This document shows, piece by piece, positions 1 to 8,927 of a stretch of DNA of 64,000 bases. The number at the start of each line of letters is the position of its first letter. The first letter of the stretch is position 1. The stretch is from CAZAPO01 sp044841755. Lineage in GTDB: Bacteria; Bacteroidota; Bacteroidia; Flavobacteriales; Flavobacteriaceae. The stretch spans positions 62,001 to 126,000 of the forward strand of contig JAXOFM010000005.1 of NCBI GenBank assembly GCA_044841755.1, written 5' to 3'. Both the position numbers and the translations under genes were made by a program. The notes below the pieces were generated by a model that was not told where the DNA came from, ran no database searches, and saw nothing but the letters and a program-made list of their open reading frames with translations.

Positions 1-8
1 TACTTTAT

Positions 9-1667
9 TTAAGACTTCAATACTTTTTTAGTTGATTCTCCTCTTTCAGTTTTAATTCTCAAAAAGTAAATTCCCGTAGGAAGATGACTTATGTCTATCA
101 AACTAAAATCCTTGGTATCAACCTGAACATCTCTTCCACTTAAATCATACATAGAAATGTATTCAATATTGGCGTCAATAGAACTAATGTAAATAACACT
201 TGAACTAGGATTAGGGTATACCAAAATACTTTCATCTTTTACCTCTTTATTTCCTAAAGAACTGTCAACTACAGTAAACTGTCCCATCATTCCGTTGTCT
301 TCATGAATTAAATTATGACAATGATACATGTATGGAATAACAGGGTCTGCATAATCTTGGAACTTGGCAATTACCCTTACAGTTTCTCCTGCTTCAACCA
401 GTACAGTATCCTTTAATCCAGATTCTGTTGCAGAAGGTACTGCTGGACCACCTCCATTATCTCTATCTAGAATATAAAACTGTACATCATGAATGTGAAA
501 TGGATGCGCTATTGGAGTTATATTATTAATTGACCAAATTTCTGTATTTCCCAGCTCTACTACCTCATTAATAACATTCATGTCCATAGTCACACCATTG
601 ATTTGACCGTTACTTGTAAGTTCAAAAGTTCTAGTTTCATCAGCATCAACTTCAGCATAGGGAGTAAGTGAAGTCATTGTTCCTGGTAGTGTAGTAACAG
701 AAGAAGCCGTTTGAGCCACTACTCTTACTTCCATAAAGTCCCAGTCGGTTCCAAATAACGGGTTTGGGTGCCATGACCAACCAGAACCTCCTTCAATATT
801 TGAAGCCATTTCAGACATGTAACTCCTAAGTTTAAATGTGTTACCAACGATTTCACCAGTTAGATCAACCAGAAACTCTGCACGCTCACCATTAGACAAT
901 AATATTCTTGTTACTGGAACTGGGTTTTCTAACAAACCTCCATCTGAAGAGATTTGATATAACGTTCTTCCATCATCAGCTCCTATATTTAACACGCGTG
1001 AAGAAGAACCATTCACTGCTCTAAACCTAACCATTTGGGCAGGCATCTCAACATAAGGAGCTATCACACCATTCACCATATGCTCAGTATCCATATTTGA
1101 TGAAATCTGAATTTGATTATTTGCATCAAACGACTTTGTTTGAATTACAAGAGGAACATCATCAACACCATAAGTTCTTGGTAGTGTTAACGCTGCTTCT
1201 TCAGTATCTTTTACATAAATAAGTCCCGCAATTCCCATTGAAACTTGATAATTAGTTAAGCCCATTTTATGAGGATGATACCAATATACAGAAGCCTTAT
1301 TCTTGATCTCAAAATCTGGCGACCAAGTTGTTCCTGCATTAATTAAAGAATGAGGTCCACCATCATCTGCAGCTGGAACATGCATCCCATGCCAATGCAT
1401 TGTGGTAGATTCAGCAAGATCATTAATAACATTAAAGGTTACAAAATCTCCCTTATTTACGATTAAAGTTGGTCCTAAGTAATCGCCATTAACACCAAAA
1501 GTATTTGTGATATCTCCAGGTTTAAATTGTACGGTTCCTTCATCAACTGTTAAGTTAAATGATGTTCCAGAAAGTACTCCTGGAATAGGTAAAGGAGTGG
1601 TGAAAGACTGTCCAAACGCTAGATTTAAGGCAAAAAAAGCACTTATATATAGTAGGGCATTTTTCAT
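9..1667 (-). CDS. Multicopper oxidase with type IX secretion sorting tail
   Basis: Secreted laccase/CueO-like oxidase of 552 residues that would couple oxidation of Cu(I), phenols or metals to reduction of O2 to water. A signal peptide covers residues 1-20. All four copper motifs are visible: HWHG (H91, H93), WYHPH (H131, H133), HPFHIH (H388, H391, H393), and HCHNLIHEDNGMM (from H449, with C450, H455 and M460/M461 as the type 1 site). From about residue 480 a YPNPSS motif opens a roughly 70-residue beta-rich tail ending in basic residues, which is the type A sorting domain of the type IX secretion system, so surface display or release is expected. A -7 box lies 20 bases upstream. The gene lies at the window edge, so its downstream partner is not seen. 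The physiological substrate cannot be read from sequence. Confidence 0.93.
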   Translation of the reverse strand: MKNALLYISAFFALNLAFGQSFTTPLPIPGVLSGTSFNLTVDEGTVQFKPGDITNTFGVNGDYLGPTLIVNKGDFVTFNVINDLAESTTMHWHGMHVPAADDGGPHSLINAGTTWSPDFEIKNKASVYWYHPHKMGLTNYQVSMGIAGLIYVKDTEEAALTLPRTYGVDDVPLVIQTKSFDANNQIQISSNMDTEHMVNGVIAPYVEMPAQMVRFRAVNGSSSRVLNIGADDGRTLYQISSDGGLLENPVPVTRILLSNGERAEFLVDLTGEIVGNTFKLRSYMSEMASNIEGGSGWSWHPNPLFGTDWDFMEVRVVAQTASSVTTLPGTMTSLTPYAEVDADETRTFELTSNGQINGVTMDMNVINEVVELGNTEIWSINNITPIAHPFHIHDVQFYILDRDNGGGPAVPSATESGLKDTVLVEAGETVRVIAKFQDYADPVIPYMYHCHNLIHEDNGMMGQFTVVDSSLGNKEVKDESILVYPNPSSSVIYISSIDANIEYISMYDLSGRDVQVDTKDFSLIDISHLPTGIYFLRIKTERGESTKKVLKS

Positions 1668-1687
1668 AATAGAATTATTTGGTACAA

Positions 1688-1695
1688 CAAATATA
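1688..1695 (-). promoter_or_regulatory. -7 box of the multicopper oxidase promoter
   Basis: On the minus strand these bases read TATATTTG, an exact match to the Bacteroidota -7 consensus TAnnTTTG, 20 bases before the start codon. A TTG lies upstream, but only 12 bases away, so the -33 element is poor. Confidence 0.4.
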
Positions 1696-1755
1696 ATTAA
1701 TAAAAGACAATTTTATCTTTTATTTAAACGATTAAATTAGCATTTCAACTTTTAA

Positions 1756-1763
1756 TATATTTG
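1756..1763 (+). promoter_or_regulatory. -7 box before the DUF4268 gene
   Basis: The bases read TATATTTG, an exact TAnnTTTG match. The ATG of the gene begins 6 bases later at 1769, so transcription would start at or next to the start codon and the mRNA may be leaderless. No clear -33 TTG is present. Confidence 0.4.
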
Positions 1764-1768
1764 ATCTT

Positions 1769-2200
1769 ATGTTTAGCAAAGAAGAATCACGATTATTACG
1801 GCAAGAATTCTGGACAAGTTTTGGAAAATCATTTCCAAGAAAATGGTTGTTATATAACACAAAAATAAAAGGCTTATCCTTCAAATTCTATTTTGATAAT
1901 AAAAAGGCATTTGTAACCCTTGATTTAGAAGATGATCTGGAAAACAGAGTAAATTGTTGGGAAAAACTAATTGCATTAAAAAATATACTCCAAATAGAAT
2001 TTTTACCAGATGCCATATACGAAGAAACCTTCTACTTGGAGAATGGTAAAGAGATCTCAAGAGTTTACGTTCCACTAGAACAAAAGGTATCTATACACAA
2101 TAAGAATAGCTGGAGAGATGTTATGGAATTTTTTAATGAGAAAATGGCATTATTTGAAACATTTTTTGAAGAATATAGAGACGTTATTGATCCTAGATAA
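1769..2200 (+). CDS. DUF4268-type protein
   Basis: Small soluble protein of 143 residues without signal peptide or membrane segment. The pattern of charged and aromatic residues (FWTSFG near residues 11-16, FYFDNKKAFVTLDLE around 40-54, NSWRDVMEFF near 111) resembles the stand-alone DUF4268 proteins of Bacteroidota, a fold also found as the C-terminal part of some putative nuclease-like proteins. The function is not known. It is transcribed away from the multicopper oxidase and followed 46 bases later by the deacetylase gene, with no obvious functional link to either. Confidence 0.75.
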   Translation: MFSKEESRLLRQEFWTSFGKSFPRKWLLYNTKIKGLSFKFYFDNKKAFVTLDLEDDLENRVNCWEKLIALKNILQIEFLPDAIYEETFYLENGKEISRVYVPLEQKVSIHNKNSWRDVMEFFNEKMALFETFFEEYRDVIDPR

Positions 2201-2246
2201 AAATAATTTATATTCATTAACTTGATCCTCTAAACCAACTATATCA

Positions 2247-3155
2247 ATGAAATTCAAGTACACTTTCTTTACTCTATTCTTTACAGGTTTACTTTTTACA
2301 CATTCGCAAGAAAATATAGCAACTAAATTAGGTTATTCTAGCGATACTAAATTATTGATCATTCATGCTGATGATCTTGGGGTTTCTCACTCCGAAAATA
2401 TTGCCTCTTTTGAAGCAATTGAGAACGGTTCGGTAAATTCCGCTAGCGTGATGATGCCAACTCCTTGGGTTCTAGAAGTTGCTGAGTATGCAAAAAAACG
2501 TCCAGACACTCATGACCTTGGGTTACACTTGGTGCTTTCATCAGAATGGAAAAACTATAAATGGGGGCCTGTTAGTTCAATAGACAAAGTACCCAGTTTA
2601 ACTAGCGCACACGGATATTTTCACGAGGCTTGCGTTTCAGATATCAATATTGCAGAAGTAGAAACAGAGCTTAAGGCACAAATCGAAAGAGCTTATGAAA
2701 TGGGAATCGAACCAACGCATCTTGACACTCACATGGGCTGCTTGATACAAACTCAAGAGTTGATTGAAGTTTATTTAAAAATGGGGCAAGAATATAACTT
2801 GCCTGTATTGGTTACAAACCAAGTGCCTAAAGAATTATTGAATAAATATGACGTAAAGATTGTTGTAGACAACATCCTTACCATTATGCCTCAAGAATAT
2901 TTAACTGGTTCTGCTGCCTATTATACTCGAATACTTAAAAATCTTGAACCTGGTCTTACCACTATTTTAATACATACAGCATACGATAATGAAGAAATGA
3001 AAGGTATGAATGTTGATCATCCAGAATGGGGAAACGAGTGGAGACAAAAGGACTTCGACTTTTTCACCAGTGATACCTGCAAAAACTTACTTGAAACTGA
3101 AAAGATAAAGTTGGTTACTTGGAGGCAATTGAGAAAAGTATTTCATAAAAATTAG
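2247..3155 (+). CDS. YdjC/ChbG-family carbohydrate deacetylase, exported
   Basis: A 302-residue protein of the YdjC/ChbG family, divalent-metal enzymes that remove an N-acetyl group from chito-oligosaccharides or related sugars. A signal peptide (about residues 1-20) predicts action in the periplasm, whereas classical ChbG is cytosolic. The family N-terminal motif HADDLG is at residues 40-45 with its metal-binding aspartates, and the second metal/catalytic histidine cluster THLDTHMG lies near residue 155. The length is normal for the family. It is followed by a porin-like barrel protein on the same strand, 122 bases away, so joint uptake and trimming of a sugar is possible but not shown. Substrate unknown. 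Confidence 0.85.
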   Translation: MKFKYTFFTLFFTGLLFTHSQENIATKLGYSSDTKLLIIHADDLGVSHSENIASFEAIENGSVNSASVMMPTPWVLEVAEYAKKRPDTHDLGLHLVLSSEWKNYKWGPVSSIDKVPSLTSAHGYFHEACVSDINIAEVETELKAQIERAYEMGIEPTHLDTHMGCLIQTQELIEVYLKMGQEYNLPVLVTNQVPKELLNKYDVKIVVDNILTIMPQEYLTGSAAYYTRILKNLEPGLTTILIHTAYDNEEMKGMNVDHPEWGNEWRQKDFDFFTSDTCKNLLETEKIKLVTWRQLRKVFHKN

Positions 3156-3277
3156 TTTCTTCGTTTATCAAATAGTATAACTAATCAGAAATCTTAAAGA
3201 TGACTTTAGTCATAAATTAACGTAATTACTTAGGCTACCTTTAAGCACTCAATTAACCATTTAAAATAATTGACTGC

Positions 3278-4411
3278 TTGAAAACATTACTTCTAATCTT
3301 GTCACTCTTTATTGTCCCCTTTTCTATTTTAGCTCAAAAGGAACCTATAAAATCAAAACTGAGCTTTAATTCAGATTTTCGCTTTAGAGTAGAGCAAGAT
3401 TGGGATTCAAAAAAATCTGATGGAACATATAGAGAAGATCGAACCAGATTTCGTTACAGGTTAAGAGCTGGAGCTAACTATGTAGCTAATCACTACGAAG
3501 TTGGATTTGCATTAAGAACAGGAAAACACAACAAGCAACAAGATCCGCAGCTAACTTTAGGAGATGGTCCTGGGGAGTTCGGAACATTGGAAATGGGTAT
3601 TGATAAAGCCTATTTTAAAGCTAAGTGGAATTCTTTTAGCTTTTGGGTTGGGAAGAACACTTTCCCTTATGAAAAAACTAACGAACTATTTTGGAGTGAC
3701 AACGTAAATCCTGAAGGTATATATGTTGAGAAACAATTCTTTATGAATTCTCAAGTTATTGATGCCATAAATTTTAAAGGAGGACATTACATCGTAACTA
3801 CTTCAAATAGATCACTAGATCAGGATGCATATTTTCAAGGTTTTCAAATCTCCGCTTCACTTTTCAATAAGCGGTTAAAGTTCTTTCCATCTTTATATCT
3901 GTTCAAAAATCTTCCAGATATACCTGATGGTAATGACACTTTCTTGCTTAACTATTCCATAATACATTTTGGATCAAAATTAAGCGTGCTTAACGATCAG
4001 TCTTTGTATGCAACATTAGACTATTATAACAATTTACAAGACTATGATCAGGTGAATGAGATTCCTCAAGAATTTAAAGATCAAAAAACAGGATTAGTAA
4101 TTGGTTTGAATTATGGAGTTTTAAAAGTAAAAGGTGATTGGTTCTTTAGTTCAAGTTATGCTAATCTTGAACGATATTCTGCAGTTGACTTTCTTGCCCA
4201 GAACGATTGGGCAAGATGGGACTACTCCTCTTCAGGTTCTCCTGACGGAAGATTAACCAACTTCAAAGGTATTGAGCTAGTAGCAGCCCATAAGATTGAC
4301 AAAAAAATAAACCTAAAAGTAAAATACTACTTTGTCAACCAATTAGTGCCATTTGGGAATGCTAAGGAAACAGGAAGTAGAATTAGGTTTGATATTGATG
4401 TTAAGTTTTAA
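3278..4411 (+). CDS. Outer-membrane beta-barrel (porin-like) protein
   Basis: A 377-residue protein with a signal peptide (residues 1-19, ending in LAQ) followed by alternating aromatic/polar strands rich in Tyr, Phe, Asn and Arg, and a terminal phenylalanine (DIDVKF), all typical of an outer-membrane barrel. The start with RFRVEQDWD and repeated YRxRxRxGANY strands recalls alginate-export/porin families of Bacteroidota. The start codon appears to be TTG at 3278, because it puts the signal peptide at the very N-terminus and no ATG lies in a better position. Substrate is not predictable from the sequence; the preceding deacetylase suggests a carbohydrate, as inference only. Confidence 0.75.
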   Translation: MKTLLLILSLFIVPFSILAQKEPIKSKLSFNSDFRFRVEQDWDSKKSDGTYREDRTRFRYRLRAGANYVANHYEVGFALRTGKHNKQQDPQLTLGDGPGEFGTLEMGIDKAYFKAKWNSFSFWVGKNTFPYEKTNELFWSDNVNPEGIYVEKQFFMNSQVIDAINFKGGHYIVTTSNRSLDQDAYFQGFQISASLFNKRLKFFPSLYLFKNLPDIPDGNDTFLLNYSIIHFGSKLSVLNDQSLYATLDYYNNLQDYDQVNEIPQEFKDQKTGLVIGLNYGVLKVKGDWFFSSSYANLERYSAVDFLAQNDWARWDYSSSGSPDGRLTNFKGIELVAAHKIDKKINLKVKYYFVNQLVPFGNAKETGSRIRFDIDVKF

Positions 4412-4442
4412 ATTGCTAAATTTAGTTAAGTAACAGAAAAAA

Positions 4443-4745
4443 ATGCATCCAATAAAGGTCCTGTCATACATTTTTATAATAATATTTGTTGGTGGTTTTA
4501 TTTTCTTCCGTTCTTGGCACCAAATAATAAATTACAAGAATAGGAAAGCGGGCAAGAGATATTGTGAAGAAAATGATTTAACCTTTATAAAAGCAAAAAA
4601 CTACGAGCTTCATTCACGTTTATATTTTGAAAAATACGGAGTGAAAAGTTGGGCTAACTACGACACAGATAGAAACTATAATATCACTTGGAAAAAAGAA
4701 ACTCCATTAGAGAAAATTGCCAAGAAATTATCCAACAAAAACTAA
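4443..4745 (+). CDS. Small single-pass membrane protein, unknown
   Basis: A 100-residue protein with one hydrophobic segment at residues 5-24, followed by a basic, Lys/Arg/Tyr-rich soluble part. I do not recognise a family. It sits 31 bases after the porin-like gene and 24 bases before the next gene, so the three may be co-transcribed. The N-terminal helix could be an uncleaved signal anchor placing the C-terminal 75 residues in the cytosol or periplasm. No catalytic motif is seen. Confidence 0.6.
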   Translation: MHPIKVLSYIFIIIFVGGFIFFRSWHQIINYKNRKAGKRYCEENDLTFIKAKNYELHSRLYFEKYGVKSWANYDTDRNYNITWKKETPLEKIAKKLSNKN

Positions 4746-4769
4746 CTTTCTTCCTATTTTTATCTAATT

Positions 4770-5300
4770 ATGAGCTTTATCAGATTATTTATCATCCTTT
4801 TATTTACTTTTTCCATCTCTACATACAGCCATGGTCAAAAAAGAAAAAAGAAAACTTATGAAGTAGTTCAGGTTAATTTAGTCTCAGATAATGACACAAT
4901 CACTTTTAACGAGCTTCGTATTTATAAAATAAAGCATTCTTTTGAGGTTTCTGAGATTCTATATAATAAGTTCGGAGATTGGGATGAATATACTATAGGG
5001 AGATACCATCCTCATGTTCCTCAATTAATTTGGAGAAACTTAATTTTGGTAGGAACTACAAATAAAGAGTTCTTTGTTTCAACATGTGGTACAGAGACTA
5101 TGACAGAATATTTTTCTTCAGTAATAGTCCTAGACCAAAATGGCATAGACTGTTTCTCGAATGGTTATCCATTAAGGCAAGAATTAATAGATTTCTTCAT
5201 CACTGAAGTAGTAAATAATAAAAAACGAAATAACCGTTTCCTTTCAAAAAAGAGAAAGACTATGAAGTCCTACCAACAAGAAATGAAAATTAACAATTAA
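4770..5300 (+). CDS. Exported hypothetical protein with Lys-rich tail
   Basis: A 176-residue protein with a signal peptide (residues 1-22, ending SHGQ) and then a run of lysines and arginines. The centre (about 35-140) is a mixed alpha/beta segment with one Cys near residue 109 and another near 129; the tail from about 150 is strongly basic. I recognise no domain. It is the last gene of the plus-strand run, and its stop codon overlaps that of the convergent CPBP protease gene by 4 bases, with no terminator hairpin between them. Confidence 0.6.
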   Translation: MSFIRLFIILLFTFSISTYSHGQKRKKKTYEVVQVNLVSDNDTITFNELRIYKIKHSFEVSEILYNKFGDWDEYTIGRYHPHVPQLIWRNLILVGTTNKEFFVSTCGTETMTEYFSSVIVLDQNGIDCFSNGYPLRQELIDFFITEVVNNKKRNNRFLSKKRKTMKSYQQEMKINN

Positions 5301-6271
5301 ACCTCCAAAGTATCTTCTAATACCTTATAATCTTCTTTAGGAGGTTCTTCTACTCTACCAAAGAGTTTTTCTCTCCAACCTGTCCATTTATACACCTTAG
5401 CAAAAATAAAGAGCAATACTGGAAATATAATAAATACAGGCGCAAAGATATCTATAAAGCTAGCTACAGTTGGATCAGACACATCCTTAAAGATAGAATG
5501 TGTTTGAAATGCTGTCCAATCGGCTGTTACTAGTAAAGCAGTGAATAAGTTATTAGCAGCATGAAACCCTAAAGCCAGCTCCAAACCATCATCCATAATG
5601 GTCATTATACCCAAGAAGAAACCTGTCCCAATGTAGTATACTAGAAGTACGTAACCTAGTTTTTCTATCTCTGGGTTTGCAATATGTAACAATCCAAAAA
5701 CTACTGAAGTTAACATTAATGGAAACCATCGATTCTTCACTAATACACCAATTCCTTGCATTAAATAACCTCTAAACAAATACTCTTCAAAACTGGTTTG
5801 TAATGGTACAAGCAACACAGCTAGTACAAATAAAATAGCAAACTTAGTAGGTTGAAAATTCCACTCATATCCATCGGGATTAGTAAAGTAATCTAAGAAA
5901 ATGAGCGATGATGAAATAATTCCCCAAAACAAAAATGCAAACCAAAAACGCTTCCAGTCAATCTTTTCACGCGCAGTAGTTAACATTCTAAATGACTGTT
6001 TGTGTAAAAACTTGATCATTAATAATAAAGCCACCAAACCTCCAACAAAAGGAAGCAATAGGAATACCAAGTTTAAATTAGGCTCAAAAAGTGTGAGCAA
6101 GTAGTTTACATCTCCAAATCTTGATTGGTCTGCTTCACCAGTAAAGGTTTTTGCAAACAACGCAAATACATGCGGCATTGAGAATACTCCAACTCCAACA
6201 ATTGCTCCAATTGTGCCAATTATATAGCGCCACCAATCGTGTTGTACTTTATAAACTTGAGAAATATACAT
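5297..6271 (-). CDS. CPBP-family intramembrane metalloprotease
   Basis: A 324-residue multi-pass membrane protein with the three signatures of CPBP (CAAX protease and bacteriocin-processing) glutamic-type intramembrane proteases: EEYLFRG (E162, E163, R167), FGLLH (H196) and FHAANN (H237, N241). At least seven hydrophobic helices are visible, with a short acidic cytosolic tail. It starts 3 bases after the menC stop and is the last gene of the menaquinone cluster; this menC-CPBP order is common in the family, but no role in quinone synthesis is known. Substrate unknown. Confidence 0.9.
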   Translation of the reverse strand: MYISQVYKVQHDWWRYIIGTIGAIVGVGVFSMPHVFALFAKTFTGEADQSRFGDVNYLLTLFEPNLNLVFLLLPFVGGLVALLLMIKFLHKQSFRMLTTAREKIDWKRFWFAFLFWGIISSSLIFLDYFTNPDGYEWNFQPTKFAILFVLAVLLVPLQTSFEEYLFRGYLMQGIGVLVKNRWFPLMLTSVVFGLLHIANPEIEKLGYVLLVYYIGTGFFLGIMTIMDDGLELALGFHAANNLFTALLVTADWTAFQTHSIFKDVSDPTVASFIDIFAPVFIIFPVLLFIFAKVYKWTGWREKLFGRVEEPPKEDYKVLEDTLEV

Positions 6272-6274
6272 TCG

Positions 6275-7309
6275 TTATAGGTTTAAGTTCCAGTCTTTGT
6301 TCTGTTCGTAACGCAATGTACCATTTTTTACTTGTAAAGGCGAATCAATATTATTAGTAAACAGGCTTCCTGTTCCTAGGCCTTGAGGCATTTTATTGTT
6401 TAACCTGTATGTCCATTGTGCAATGGCATTCAGCCCAATATTACTTTCTAAAGCGCTTGTGATCCACCAACCAATATTTTGTTTTTCAGCCAATGAGATC
6501 CACTCGCTGCTTCCTTTGAATCCTCCAACTAAACTAGGTTTTAAAATGATATACTGCGGATTTATGGTTTGTAGCAATTTCTTCTTATCTGTTACAGCAA
6601 AAACACCTATTAATTCTTCATCTAATGCAATTGGTAAGGGAGTTTGCTCACATAACTCTGCCATTTCATTCCATTGACCTTGTTTTATGGGTTGCTCTAT
6701 AGAATGAATATCTAACTCTGATAGTGTTTTTAGCTTGTCTAAGGCTTCATTGGGATTAAAAGCTCCATTGGCATCAACACGTAGTTCAATGTCCTTTACA
6801 CTGAATTCTTTTCGTACAGATCTAAGAAGTTCTATTTCGGTTTGAAAATCAATTGCTCCTATCTTCATTTTTATGCAATCAAAGCCATCAGCTATTTTTT
6901 GCTCTATCTGTTCTTTCATGAAATTTTTGCTTCCCATCCATACTAAGCCATTAATTGGTATAGTATCTTTTCCCCTAGTAAACTTTGAAGGAAATAAATT
7001 GAACATTGATTGACTTTCTATTGATCTAAAAGCCATTTCAAGTCCAAACTGTATTGATGGATATTCAATTAGCTCATCTAATAAAACGTTTAATCCTAAA
7101 TGGATATTTAAGCATGTCCATTCTAAAATATCTTCGTAGTTGGGTTTATCATCTGCACTCAATCCTTTAAACATATTGCACTCCCCTAGACCTCGCTTGT
7201 CGTTTTGCTCAAGTATTATGAACCACGTTTCCTTTTCGGTTAACACACCTCTTGATGTTCCGCTTGGTCGTTTAAAATGAAGATTATGTTTCTTGAAAGT
7301 AGCTGTCAT
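6275..7309 (-). CDS. menC: o-Succinylbenzoate synthase
   Basis: A 344-residue enolase-superfamily enzyme that dehydrates SHCHC to o-succinylbenzoate in menaquinone synthesis. The catalytic lysines are in KMK (K147, K149), the Mg2+ ligands are D179 (RVDANG), E205 (SIEQP) and D230 (IALDE), and the second catalytic lysine is K257 (ILKPSL). The length fits the family. It lies 25 bases downstream of the transglutaminase-like gene and immediately upstream of the CPBP protease, in the same direction as menA, menB, menD and menF, so it belongs to this cluster. Other enolase-superfamily racemases share the fold, but the context makes MenC clearly the best call. Confidence 0.92.
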   Translation of the reverse strand: MTATFKKHNLHFKRPSGTSRGVLTEKETWFIILEQNDKRGLGECNMFKGLSADDKPNYEDILEWTCLNIHLGLNVLLDELIEYPSIQFGLEMAFRSIESQSMFNLFPSKFTRGKDTIPINGLVWMGSKNFMKEQIEQKIADGFDCIKMKIGAIDFQTEIELLRSVRKEFSVKDIELRVDANGAFNPNEALDKLKTLSELDIHSIEQPIKQGQWNEMAELCEQTPLPIALDEELIGVFAVTDKKKLLQTINPQYIILKPSLVGGFKGSSEWISLAEKQNIGWWITSALESNIGLNAIAQWTYRLNNKMPQGLGTGSLFTNNIDSPLQVKNGTLRYEQNKDWNLNL

Positions 7310-7334
7310 GAAGCTTCAAAATTAAGTAATTAAT

Positions 7335-8348
7335 TTACTTTTTCACGCTAAACGTATAAGTTGCTACTACTTCTGAATCTATAAACAAATGAACATCATA
7401 AAATCCTCTTCGTTTAAAGGCATGCTCAAAAGCAAGGTGATTCTCCTCTATTAAAATTATCTTAGGTTTTACCGGAATATACTTCACTCCATTATCAACC
7501 AAAAGCTCTATGCTCTCAGCCTTTATTGGCTCCAGCAGCTCGTACTTAAAAACAATGCTTTCTTTTTTCATAACATCGCTATGCATTTTTTTAGGCAATA
7601 TGTGTTTGCTAAAACTAGTATATGCCTTACCATAAAGTACTGGTGTCTCCAAAAAAGTTTCATACGTTGGTTTATTCTCCTCGAAGAGCAACCACGCTTC
7701 ATCAACAGGATGATGATTTATAGCAAATATTTCAGGGTTGGCTAAGAAAAACCCATCATTATATTTAAACTCGAATTTTAGTGTTTTAGGATTCTGAATT
7801 CCGCTTGCCCAAGTAGGATCGCATAAATACCATTTTCCGTTTAGCTCTATAGCATTCCAAGAGTGATTTGGAGCATGAATTTTTTCAACATCAATTGAGC
7901 TTGTTCTTGCATACCCATTAACGATCTTACAGTTCAAATCGGCGTATTGGCACAGTTCTTTTAATAAGTAAGCATATCCAGTACATGTTGCTTTATTATC
8001 TTCCAATAACTTTTTAAATGCTTCTTTTCTAAATAACATACTCCACTCGGTGAGCTGTTGTTCATCTTCTCTAAGCTTATACCTCTTCCGTTTGTTCTTC
8101 GCGTATTGTGGATAATCATTAGCAATATTCTCTGCAATCCATTTAAATATTGTTCTAAACTTTTCTACGTCTGTTTCTAAATTAGAAGTAAGTTTATAAG
8201 ATAGCTGCGGAATATTATTAAGTTTTTCTCCTTTAAAAGATAATGCTATGCTATCTGCTTTTTTAAAACTTATAGTCTTAAAGTCAGATTTTTGAGCATA
8301 GCATTGTCCTACAAATATGAATGCACATATTGGTATTAAAAGTCTCAT
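7335..8348 (-). CDS. Exported transglutaminase-like protein
   Basis: A 337-residue protein with a signal peptide (residues 1-18, ending CYAQ) and a transglutaminase/cysteine-protease-like core at about residues 60-190: the Cys of the motif NKATCTGYAYLLKELC near residue 122, the His of APNHSWNAI near 162, and the Asp of LCDPTWA near 178 form the usual Cys-His-Asp triad. The C-terminal part (about 230-337) looks like a beta-sandwich. Such proteins can act as peptidases or peptide cross-linkers in the periplasm. It lies 24 bases after a small CarboxypepD-like protein and 25 bases before menC; its role in the cluster is unclear. Confidence 0.82.
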   Translation of the reverse strand: MRLLIPICAFIFVGQCYAQKSDFKTISFKKADSIALSFKGEKLNNIPQLSYKLTSNLETDVEKFRTIFKWIAENIANDYPQYAKNKRKRYKLREDEQQLTEWSMLFRKEAFKKLLEDNKATCTGYAYLLKELCQYADLNCKIVNGYARTSSIDVEKIHAPNHSWNAIELNGKWYLCDPTWASGIQNPKTLKFEFKYNDGFFLANPEIFAINHHPVDEAWLLFEENKPTYETFLETPVLYGKAYTSFSKHILPKKMHSDVMKKESIVFKYELLEPIKAESIELLVDNGVKYIPVKPKIILIEENHLAFEHAFKRRGFYDVHLFIDSEVVATYTFSVKK

Positions 8349-8372
8349 TAAATAAACTAGTTCTGGATTTTC

Positions 8373-8807
8373 TTAATTTTTGTTCTTAGAGCGTTTTGAT
8401 TTATAAAGTGCATTTGTATTTACCTCACCAATAAACTCTACCAGATCTTCATTAAGTGTAAGTTTAATAACTGTAGTATCGTCTTTGATCTTCACTGCTA
8501 CTGTTTCAAAACCAATAAAACTAAATAGCAAAACATCGTCAGTTTTTAGAGGCTGGGGAAATGTAAACTCTCCTTTGCTATTCGTTACAGTTCCGTAGTT
8601 TGTACCTTTTTGAATTACGTTCACTCCTTCTAAGGGTCCATTGGAGTCACTAACTATTCCTTTAACTGTTTTGGTATTTTGAGCTTGTTGGTTTTGTAAA
8701 GCTTGTGCATAAACAGAGTTATATGACACCGAAATAACCATAAGGAATAAAAACAATGATAATACGTTTCTTAGTTTTCTGAATACTTGTGTTGCTGTTG
8801 TTTTCAT
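8373..8807 (-). CDS. Exported CarboxypepD-like domain protein
   Basis: A 144-residue protein consisting of an N-terminal hydrophobic export segment (about residues 12-35) and one carboxypeptidase regulatory-like domain (VKGIVSDSNGPLEGVNV to the ISFIGFETVAVKI-type segment, about residues 48-120), the seven-stranded beta-sandwich that normally starts SusC/TonB receptors. There is no barrel after it, only a short basic tail. Such stand-alone domains occur in Bacteroidota and are of unknown role. The gene precedes the transglutaminase-like gene by 24 bases and probably shares its transcript; a 120-base gap separates it from the UPF0173 gene upstream. Confidence 0.75.
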   Translation of the reverse strand: MKTTATQVFRKLRNVLSLFLFLMVISVSYNSVYAQALQNQQAQNTKTVKGIVSDSNGPLEGVNVIQKGTNYGTVTNSKGEFTFPQPLKTDDVLLFSFIGFETVAVKIKDDTTVIKLTLNEDLVEFIGEVNTNALYKSKRSKNKN

Positions 8808-8927
8808 AATAAAATATGTTTTGTTCCCTCTAATCTATTAACACTTACAAAATATTAAAACCTCAAATTAGCGAATAAGCCTTTAGAATGAGTAAAAGTA
8901 TTGGATTTGTAAGTTAGTCTTTTATTA

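Noticed and set aside
1507..1740. Plus-strand open frame of 77 residues
   Set aside because: Mostly antisense to the signal-peptide end of the multicopper oxidase and crossing its promoter.
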